Below, in pieces: positions 55,046 through 64,000 of a stretch of 64,000 bases of DNA. Positions within the stretch are counted from its first letter, which is position 1; the number at the start of each line of letters is the position of its first letter. The stretch is from Orientallactaga sibirica. Lineage: Eukaryota; Chordata; Mammalia; Rodentia; Dipodidae. The stretch spans positions 10,849,501 to 10,913,500 of the forward strand of contig JAEOAD010000052.1 of the NCBI GenBank assembly GCA_036365145.1. Direction: 5' to 3'. A program made the position numbers and the translations under genes. Below the pieces are notes generated by a model. It ran no database searches and had not been told where the DNA came from. It saw nothing but the letters and a program-made list of their open reading frames with translations.

Positions 55046-58000
55046 CGTCACTTCCTGGGCTCCATGTCTTGTAATGAGCGACAAGTACCGTGCCCAGGTA
55101 GCACGAGGACAAACACACACCAGGTCACTCAGGCTTTCCTGGGAGCCAGCCTCTCGGAGGCACGCTCAGATGGAAGGCAGTGGTCATGGACGGGGACCCG
55201 AGCGAGTTGGTCCATCCGTGCATGCCGTTGAGACTCCCTCCCCGGGTCCTGTGGGTTCCTGGCCTACTCACCACATTATGTATGCTATCCGATAAACAAA
55301 CGACTGCTCCCTCTCCACTTTCCTTCGCTCTTCCTCCTCTAACTGTCAATCTTTTTTTTTATATAAATTTTATTTGTTTATTTGCAAATAGAGATAGAAG
55401 AGACAGACAGAATGGGCATGCCAGGGTCTCTAGCCACTGCGAATGAACTCCTGGCACATATACCCCTTGTGCATCTGGCTTATGTGGGTCCTGGGGAATT
55501 GAACCTGTGTTCCTTTGGCTTTGCAGGCAAATGCCTTAACTACTAAGCCATCTCTCCAGCCCTAACTGCCAATCTTAACAAAATCTCAAGCCGGGTCTGG
55601 TGGCGCACACCTTTAATTCCAACACTCAGGAAGCAGAGGTAGGGAGGATCACCGTTAGTTCGAGGCCACCCTGAGACTACATAGTGAATTCCAGGTCATC
55701 CTGGGCTAAGTGAAACCCTACCTCGAAAAACAAAACAACAAAAAAAAATTTTTATTTGTAAGCAGAGGGAGAGAGACAGAGAAAGTAGGTGTGCTATGCC
55801 CTCCAGCCACTGCAAACGAACTCCAGATGTTTGGGCCACTTTGTGCATCTGACTACGCGGGTACTGAGGACTTGAACTTAGGTTGTTAGTCTTTGCAGGC
55901 AAGTGCCTTAATCACTAAGCCATCTCTCCAGCCCCCTCTTCCACTTTCTTAGTTCAGTTAGGCACAATTGTTGCTTGTAGCCTAAACTAGTGAATGCTAA
56001 TACAAAGTCCCCATTGTTTACTGAGTGAGGCTTACAAACCCCCCATGAGAGCTTCCAAGAATCTCCACATTCTGCCACAACTCTATTCTCCACCAACATT
56101 CCCTACACATTATTGTATGTTTCTGCAAAAATGACCTCTGGATTCCAAGTACTTCTTCCCCTTTTTTTGCCTGTTTTTATGCTGCTTTCTCACTGTGAAA
56201 TGCTTTCTCCCTTTCAAATCCACCAGCTGGGCTTAAGTATGAGGCTTAATTGCAAACACATGAGGCTATGGGGACCTTTTTATATTCAAACCACTATAAT
56301 ACACATTTAATAAATATGAATAACTTGAAAAATAATTCATACATAATCGTATTAGTTTTTTGTTGCTCTGTAGTAATTCACTTACTAACACAACAAAATA
56401 ATAGCCATTGTTTGAATGATTTTTTTTTTTTTTTTTAGAGAGAGAGAGAAAGAATTGGCACCCCAGGGCCTCAGCCAAGTCAATGGAAGTCAGATGCTTG
56501 AGCCACCTAGTGGACATGTGCAACCTTGTGCTTGCCTCACCTTTGTGTGTCTGGCTTACATGAGATCTGCAGAGTCCAACGTGAATCCTTAGGCTTTGCA
56601 GGCAAGTGCCTTAACCGGTAAGCCATGTCTCCAGCCCTAAATGATTTTGTTTTTAATTTATTGGAATTTTGGGGTTTTTTTTTTGTTTTTGTTTTTGAGG
56701 TAGGGTTTCACTCTAGCCCAGGCTGACCTAGAATTCAGTATGTAGTCTCAGAGTGGCCTCAAACTCAGATGATCCACCTACCTCTGCCTTCCAAGTGCTG
56801 GGATTAAAGGCATGTGCCACCATGCCTGGCTCAATTTATTGGATTTTATTTATTGGATTCGCTCACGGTAGTCCAATAGTAGTTGCAGGCCTGAGAATCA
56901 AGGAACCCAGTTGCTGCTCAGTTCATGTGGCCAGATACCTCAGCAGTCCCAATCCAGCACTGAAGGCCTGGAGGTTTCCTGGAGAGCTGTTGGTGGTCTT
57001 CAGTCCATGCAGGCAGGCAGCTAGCAGCTCTGTCAGCCAAGTGGAAGGAAGGGGCATTATTTTTTTTAAATAGTAGCATACCATGCCTGGCCTTATTTAT
57101 TTATTTTATTACACAGAGAGTGTATGGGAGCAACAAGGACTCTGGACATTGCAGATCATTTCCAGACATGCACCACTTGGTGCATCTGGCTTTACCTGGG
57201 TATTGGGGAACTGAACCCAAGCCGTCAGGCTTTGCAATCAAGCACCTTCAACCACTGATCCATCTCCCCAGCCCAATTTTTTTTTGTTTGATTTTTCGAG
57301 GTAGGGTCTCACTTTTAACATTTATTTAAAAATTTGGAAAAGCTGGGCGTGGTTGCTCATGCCTTTAATCCCAGCATTCTGGAGGAGAGGTAGGAGAATT
57401 GCCATGAGCTCAAGGCCATCCTGAGAATACAGAGTGAATTCCAGGTCAGCCTGGTCTAAGTGAGACCCTACCTCGAAAAACAAAACAAAAACAAAACAAA
57501 ACAAAACAAAAAGGCTAGCTGGGTGTAGTGGCGCACGCCTTTAATCCCAGCACTTGGGAGGCAGAGGTAGGAGGATCGCAGTGAGTTCAAGGCCACCCTG
57601 AGAATACAGAGTGAATTTCAGGTCAGCCTGGGCTACAGTGAAACCCTACCAAAAAAAAAAAAAAAAAAGGGGGGTGGCTAAATACATTTACTTGTTTTTG
57701 CCTCGTACTTGCAATGACATACCAGATTTCTGACTCTACTGGGATCTTGTGTTTTAATATTTTCTCAATTCACAGTTTCTGCCTCTTGGAGTTTAACCTC
57801 TAGTCTCACTACTCTCACAGCCTTTTTTTTTTGTTTGTTTGTTTGTTTTGTTTTTTTTGTTTTTTGAGGTAGGGTCTCACTCTAGCCCTGGCTGACCTGG
57901 AATTCACTATGTATTCTCAGGGTGGCCTTGAACTCACAACGATCCTCCTACCTTTGCCTCCCGAGTGCTGGGATTAAAGGCATGCGCTACCACACCTGGC

Positions 58001-60100
58001 TCCTCACACCCATTTTGTGAATTTAACATCCTAAGTTTTTCTAGAGAAAAAAATTGTGCCTTGATATTTCACCCACATTAAAGTGTGCTTGGTCTGACCA
58101 TCCTAAAGCTTCCTAGCCACTAACCTTACTTGGTGACAAGCCTCCCTGTTCATAGGTTGTAAGAGCTTTCAGGACACTTAATCTCAAATGGAATCTGGAA
58201 CAGTTTCGCCAGGACAAAAAAGAAGAGCTGAGGCCTGTGGTGGCTATGCCAGGACATCCAGATACTTTATCACTTTAACCCATTGTTTTTTTTTTGTTGT
58301 TGTTGTTGCTGTTCTTGTTAATAATTCAGTTCCACGTGCCTTCAGAGACACATATTCCTCACACTGTAAGGTTAGAGGTACTAGATGAGCTGAAGTAGAC
58401 ACCAGTAACAGCTATAAGGACATCTTTTCAACTAAAAAAAAAAAAATTACTGGGCTGGGAGAGATGACTGAGCATTTAAGGCGCTTGCCTGCAAAGCCCA
58501 AGGACCTGGGTTTGATTCCCCAGTACCCATATAAAGCCAGATGCACAAGGTGGTGCAAGTGTCTAGAGTGTGAATGCAGTGGCTAGAGGCCATGTCAGGC
58601 CCATTCTCTGTCTCTCCTCCCTTCCTCTTTTTTTTTTTCTCTCTCTCTCAAATAAATAAATAAATTTTTAAAAATTAAAAAAATAGGGCTAGAGAGATGG
58701 CTTAGTGGCTAAGCGCTTGCCTGTGAAGCCTAAGGACCCTAGTTTGAGGCTTGATTCCCCAGTACCCATGTGAGCCAGATGCACAAGGTGGCACGTGTAT
58801 TTGGAGTTTGTTTGCAGAGGCTGGAGACCCTGGTGTGCCATTTTCTCTCTTTCTCTATTTGTCTGTTGCTCTCAAATAAATAAATGAAAATAATCAAATT
58901 TTTTTTTAAATTAAAAAATGAATAAAATGACATACTTAAGAGCTATGAGAAGAGGTGGCTGGTTTTTTTTTCTTTATTCTTTTTGTTTTTATTTTTCTTT
59001 CCTTTTTTTTTTTTTGTTGTTTTTTGTTTTTCAAAGTAGGGTCTGCCTTTAGCCAGGGCTGACCTGGAATTCACTATATAGTCTCAGGCTGGCTTTGAAC
59101 TCACAGTAAGCCTCCTCCTACCTCTGCTTCCTGAGTCCTGGATAAAAAGCATGTGCCAACATGGCTGGCTTTTTTTTTTTTTTTTAAAGACAGCAAGAGA
59201 GAGAATTGGTGTGCCAGGACCTTCAGCCACTGTAATCAAACTCCAGACACATGTGCCTCCTTGTGGGACCTGGAGGGTAGAACATGAGTCCTTAGGTTTC
59301 CCAGTCAAGCACCTTAACTGCTAAGCCATCTTTCCAGCCCCCCCTTTTTTTTTCAAGGTAGGGTCTCACTCAAGCCCAGGCTGAACTGGAATTCACTATG
59401 TAGTCTCGGGCTGACCTCACTCTCACCATGATCCTCCTGCCTCTGCTTACCCAGTGCTGAGATTAAAGGCCAGTGCCACCACGCCCAGCAGTTTTTTTTT
59501 TTTTTTTAAGCAACTACTGTTTATTATTTTTCATGGTTATTATTTTTCAAGATGCCTGATTTATAAATAATTATTTATTATTTGAGAGGGAGAGAGAAAA
59601 CATTGGTGCATCATGTCTTCCTGCCACTGGAAAGAAACTCCAGACACATCACTTTGTATGTCTGGCTTTATGTAGTTACCTGAGGCAAACCTGGGCCAGT
59701 AGGCTTTGTAAGCAAGTGCCTTTAACCGCTAAGCCGGCTCCCCAGCCCTAGGATGGCTGATTTTGAAAAAGGCCAAAATCCTAGAGAAGCCTGGCATAAA
59801 TTCTACTGAGGCTAAAAGGAGTGAAGTAGTACCCTATCGTTGTGTGAATCAGCAAAAAAACATAATTATTTCCCTAAATTGAGTCTACAATGTGGCATAT
59901 ATTCATTTATTCCCTGGACAAATAGACATTAAGCACAGGCACTGTGGCAGTGAATAAGGTGCCAAGACTTATGCCAGGACAGGATTGTAGGGAAGAGATT
60001 GACTTCATCATCTAATGTAGTGGCTAAGACCCCAAAGCTACCGTGAGTCCCATGTATGAGCAATGTGGTGTTCTAGAATGTAAACATGGCTGTGAAATCA
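55045..60100. other. Intergenic DNA upstream of SPAST, no gene seen
   Basis: 55,045-55,360 is moderately GC-rich and unique. Then DIP-like (-) 55365-55562, 55750-55933, 56420-56637, 57090-57273, 59180-59338 and 59560-59748; B1 (+) 55591-55740, 57340-57510 and 57515-57670; B1 (-) 56692-56832, 57863-58002, 59030-59170 and 59352-59490; DIP-like (+) 58450-58680 and 58686-58890. Unique: 55,934-56,430, 57,675-57,830, 58,003-58,440 and 59,750-60,100. The piece 56,850-57,060 may be an old interspersed repeat I cannot name. No exon of a neighbouring gene (DPY30 in other mammals) was recognised. Confidence 0.7.
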
Positions 60101-61110
60101 GAGTGGTCCACCTGTTGCTGAAGACTCCACATACTTGGGCTGCAAGGTCACTGAGAAATCCTGCTGGAGCTGAGCTGAAAGCCTCCTCCATGTGAACCAG
60201 CTGACAGAAAGCTGGAAAAAGCTACGCTGCATGCAATTTAATGGGAGAGAGAAAACACCAGTGAAGATACTCAACAGTGGACACTGTAAGCTTTAAATTT
60301 GACCAGCCAGGCCAAATGAGCCAATGGGTGCAATAGTGGCATGTCTGTTATGGGGGAAACCAACCACTCTCTAATTGGACTGGAGGCCTGCTCCATGGGA
60401 GGGAATACATGCCTGACACTGAAAACCTACAACAGGGGTAGTCATGAGCCCTAGGGGTGTAACATCTGCTGGTGTCTGGCTAACTGTATATACTATGCTC
60501 ACCAAACTGCCCAGTAAGCACTTCTCTTAATGTCCACACCCATATATTAATGCTATTCTCACTTTTGGTTAGAGAAGCTTCTCTTCTCAGATGGTTGTGA
60601 CCTTGAGATGACTCAGAAGGCACCATGGTGCTGAGAAGAAGGGATAGAGGAGTGCTCAGCACTGAAACATCTCAAACCCACCTTCCAAGGCTCAGGGTCC
60701 ATTGCAGAAGAGGTGGCGGAAAGAATGTAAGAGCCAAAGGAAGAGTAGGACTCCTTACAATGTGCTCCTCCAGACACAAAATGGCCTGGATATCCATGAC
60801 CTCACAGTGCCTGACATTACCTACACAAGACCGTCATAATAGGAGGAAAAGATCATGACATCAAACTGAAAAAAGACTGATTGAGAGGGGGAGGAGATAT
60901 GATGGAGAGTGAAGTTTCAAAGGGGAAAGTGGGGGGAGGGAGGGAAGTACCATGGGACATTGTGTACAATTAAAGAAATTATCAATAAAAAATTTAAAAG
61001 GTAGGGGAGGAGGAGGAAAATGAGAAGGAAGAGAAGAAAAAAGGGGAAAAATCATAAATAAAAATGCATATGCCTTTAGTCCCAGCAAAAGAAAAAAAAA
61101 GAGTGGTCCA
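60101..61110 (+). mobile_element. 5'-truncated L1 with probable 3' transduction
   Basis: The insertion body (60111-61100) is flanked by the 10-bp duplication GAGTGGTCCA (60101-60110 and 61101-61110). L1 3' sequence runs to an AATAAA at about 60,984-60,989 and a short A run. About 95 bp of non-L1 sequence follows (purine-rich stretch plus a B1 5' scrap 'catatgcctttagtccc'), with its own AATAAA at 61057-61062 and a terminal A tail 'aaaagaaaaaaaaa' just before the second target duplication. The non-L1 part being inside the duplication is what marks it as transduced. Confidence 0.78.
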
Positions 61111-62092
61111 TGATAGCCATATTTTTGGTTTGGAAATGAGTAAATTTATTAGGGATAGAGCAAGGAAAAGCAGGAAAGGGGCTGAAGAGGCAGCTTAGTG
61201 GTTAAGGTGCTTGCTTGCAAAGCCAAGGAATCCAGGTTCCATTCCCCAGGATCACATAAGCCAGATACACAAGGTGGTGCATATGTCTCGAGTTGGTTCG
61301 CAGTAGCTAGAGGCCCTGGCACACCCATTCTCTCTCTCTACCTCTTTCTTTCTCCCTCTCTGTAATTAATAAAAAAGCAGGAAAGGCAAGTAATAGGTAA
61401 CAAATAGAATCTCCATCAGAAATGACTGGAGTGGACAGTGGGACAATGGATGTCACACAGCAGAACATGAGATCAGTCCCATGGGGCAGTCGGCTGGAGT
61501 TCAGTCAGGGGTCCCAGGCAGAATGGCCTGCCCATGGGTGAGGCTTCCAATTAGCAGGTCCCACCACAGGCATTTTTACACCAGGGGAAAATAATGGTGG
61601 CCTCTGTTCAAGTCCTGGAGATTTAAGGGTGGGGGACATCGAGCAGCCTGGGAAATGGTTGACTTTCCAGATGTTTTTAAATGGCAAGTTTTCAACCCCT
61701 GGGTGGTAAATACACTTGGGTCTGAGGAGGCTGGGGGCTTACCCTGTTCACAGAGTCAGCTCTCAATAAACTGCAATAGCACATGACAGTTCACTAGTAT
61801 AGTCAGGTGGGGTGGTGCTCGCTTTTGATTCCAGTACTTGGGAGGCAGAGGTAGGAAGATCACTGTGAGTTCAAGACCAGCCTGGTACTAAAGAGTGAGT
61901 GCCAGGTCAGCTTGTGCTAAAGTGAGACCCTACCTCCAAAAAATGGGTCACACCTTTAATCCCAGCACTCGGATTAGTGGATAGGAGGATCACCATGAGT
62001 TCCAGGTCACCCTGAGACGACATAGTGAATTCCAGGTCAGCCTGGGCTAGAGTGAGACCCTAAAAAAAAAAAAAAGAGGGCTAGAGATACGG
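61111..62092. other. Intergenic DNA between L1 and solo LTR
   Basis: DIP-like (+) 61172-61375. Then 61,376-61,800 has no recognisable repeat or gene, though it has a mildly GC-rich, LTR-like texture. B1 (+) 61800-61945 and 61946-62070. The head of a DIP-like SINE (62076-62092) is cut by the LTR that follows. Confidence 0.7.
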
Positions 62093-62438
62093 TGTGGTAG
62101 TTTGAATAGATGGCCCCCAATATATTCAGTGTTTTATTAGTTTGTAGTTTGCATCTGCAGCCACCTTGCTGAAGGCAGTGTCACTGGGCGGATCTTAAGG
62201 TGTGGTGGTGGGTTTAGGATTTCAATCTAAAGATATGCAAAGTGCCTAGCTGGAGTCCCTGAAGTGTGCTGTGCTGTGTGGCTTTTGGTTTTGCTCTCTG
62301 TGTTTGGTCCTGTGAAAGCAGTTTCTTTTGCCATTATGGAACGTCCCCTGAACCTGTAAGTTTCAATAAAAATCCCTGCCTCCATAACTGTGCCTGGTCT
62401 GGAAGTTCATCTCAGTGAACCTGAAGCTGTCTGCTACA
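62093..62438 (+). mobile_element. Solo LTR, same family as 6.2 kb, nested in a SINE
   Basis: A 346-bp LTR starting TGTGGTAGTTTGAATAGATG and ending GCTGTCTGCTACA, a diverged relative of the 396-bp LTRs at 6.2-8.2 kb with several internal deletions. It splits a DIP-like SINE, whose 'gggctagaga' head lies to the left and 'gatggctcagcagttaagg' to the right. The 5-bp target duplication is imperfect (TACGG against GATGG). Confidence 0.8.
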
Positions 62439-64000
62439 GATGGCTCAGCAGTTAAGGCACTCCCTTGCAAACTGCACAGCCTAATGTCCTGGGTTTGACT
62501 CCCCAGTACTCACGTAAAGCCAGATGCACAAAGTGGTGTATGTATCTGCAGTTCATTTACAGTGGCTGGAGGCCCTGGCACACCCATTCTCTCAGTCTCT
62601 TTCTCTGTCTCTCTCTGCTTGAAAAAATATATATAATATATTACATATATAAAGCTATATAATATATAAATCTATAAAATATATATTATACATACACACA
62701 TATATATATTTTTTTTTGGTTTTTGGAGGTAGGGTCTCACTCTGGCCTAGGCTGACCTGGAATTAACTATGTAGTCTCAGGGTGGCCTCGAACTCACTGC
62801 GATCCTCCTACCTCTGCCTCCCAAGTGCTGGGATTAAAGGCGTGCGCCACCACGCCCGGCCATAAAACATATATTATATACATACATATCATGCTTGGGA
62901 GGCAGAGGTAGGAGGATCGCTGTGAGTTCAAGGCCAGCCTGAATTCCAGGTCAGCCTGGGCTAGAGTGAGACCCTACCTCAAAAAAAAAAAAAAAAAAAA
63001 AAACAGGGCTGGAGGGCTGACTTAGTGGTTAAGGCACTTGCCTACAAAGCCAAAAGACCCAGATTTGATTTCCCAGTACCCACGTAAACCAGATGCACAA
63101 GGTGGCGCTTGCGTCTGGAGTTCGTTTGCAGTAGCTGGAGACCCTGGTGTGCCCATTCTCTTTCTCTCTCAAATAAATCAATCAATAAATAAATCAATAA
63201 ATAAATAAAATATTTTTTAAAAAAACAAAAGCCAGTCACCAGCCAAAGACAAAAGACAAAACTATGAGTCACCAGCGTGAGACTCTCTACACATGGCTTG
63301 TTATTTTAATGAAAGTGAGTGAGCTCATGGTTGTGAAATAGTAGGTGTCAGTACAAATTGTTACCTGGCCTGCTCAACTTGATATTTTGAAACTATCATG
63401 CCAGAAGGCATAGCAGAGTCAGTCAGTACAGAATTTTTAAAAATACTTTTATTTAATTGCAAGTAGGGAGAGACAGACATACAGAGAGCAAGAGATAGAC
63501 AGGGCTGGAGAGATGGCTTAGTGCTTAAGGCGTTTGCCTGCGAAGCCAAAGGATCCTGGTTTGATTCTCCAGGATCCACGTAAGCCAGATGCACAAGGGG
63601 CACATGTGTCTGAAGTTCGTGTGCAGTGGCTGGAGGCCACAAAGAGATAGAGACAGAGAGAATGCGCATGCCAGGGCCTCCTGCAACTGCAAATGCATGG
63701 GCCACCATGTGCATCTGGCTTATGTGGGATCTGGGGAATTGAACTTAGGACCTTAGGTTTTCCAGGCAAGTACCTTAACCACTACGCCATTTCTCCACCC
63801 CCAGTAATGGGATTTTAATAGCAGAACTTTTGGAGGAAGTTGGGTATGGTACATGTCTTTAATCCCAGCTCTCAGGAGGCAGAGGTATGAGAACTGCCAT
63901 GAGTTTGAGGCCACCCTGAGACTACATAGTGAATTCCAGGTTAGCCTGGGCTAGAGTGAGACCCTTCCTCAAAAAAACAACAACAACAATAACAAAAAAA
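62439..64000. other. Intergenic DNA at right edge
   Basis: DIP-like (+) body 62439-62625; AT dinucleotide-rich 62,626-62,715; B1 (-) 62719-62862; partial B1 (+) 62890-63002 with a ~24-base A tail; DIP-like (+) 63004-63220; unique 63,225-63,435; DIP-like (-) 63437-63800 interrupted by a DIP-like (+) at about 63501-63640; B1 (+) 63837-64000, which reaches the window end. No coding signal was seen. Confidence 0.7.

Noticed and set aside
56850..57060. Possible exon-like unique block
   Set aside because: Its wording resembles an old interspersed repeat I have seen in rodents but cannot name, and it has no open frame with conserved protein character.
61376..61800. GC-moderate stretch that might be an unknown gene or LTR
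   Set aside because: It has only short ORFs and no splice-flanked conserved peptide, and the terminal TG/CA and target duplication needed for an LTR call were not found.
55045..64000. Exons of the upstream neighbour (DPY30 in other mammals)
   Set aside because: No exon-like segment with matching protein sequence was recognised on either strand; the gene is probably beyond the right edge.

Overview
This is 64 kb of rodent nuclear DNA. Almost every intron is packed with two SINE families. One is B1 (7SL-derived; 3' part reads 'gagaccctacctcgaaaa'). The other is a tRNA-derived SINE starting 'ggctggagagatggcttagcggttaaggc' and ending in an AAATAAATAAA-type tail. From memory, the tRNA-type SINE looks like the DIP family (B2 superfamily) of jerboas, so a dipodoid such as Jaculus is my best guess. 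I could not search a database.

The only recognisable protein gene is SPAST (spastin, the AAA ATPase that severs microtubules), on the minus strand. Exon 1 is at 53977-54403 inside a CpG island. Exons 2 to 15 run leftward to 693-763. The last two exons (16 and 17 by the human gene model) lie beyond the left edge. All 15 exons are intact, with AG acceptors and GT donors, and lengths that match my memory of the human exon boundaries. They add up to 1699 coding bases, 12 more than human over the same span. The extra 12 bases are all in exon 1.

Layout, left to right: intron 15 (partial) with an L1 3' end; exons 15, 14 and 13; a 6.9-kb intron 12 holding a complete short LTR retrotransposon (6207-8212) with identical LTRs; exons 12, 11 and 10 clustered at 11.5-12.2 kb; exons 9, 8, 7 and 6; a 2.3-kb tandem duplication (24955-27219 and 27220-29510) that doubles exon 5 and most of exon 6; exons 4, 3 and 2; an 11.7-kb intron 1; exon 1 with its CpG island; then about 9 kb of SINE-, L1- and LTR-rich DNA upstream with no gene seen.

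The points most worth checking are: (1) the tandem duplication, which cuts through exon 6 and is either a haplotype-derived assembly duplication or a real, frame-disrupting rearrangement; (2) an exon 1 whose first half of the membrane hairpin is replaced by a proline/serine/arginine stretch; (3) a strong upstream ORF that overlaps the first ATG and would favour the shorter isoform; (4) a long tRNA-SINE subfamily that carries a near-consensus CTCF motif; and (5) an L1 copy with an apparent 3' transduction. I found no bacterial-type system, CRISPR array or unknown multi-gene cassette.
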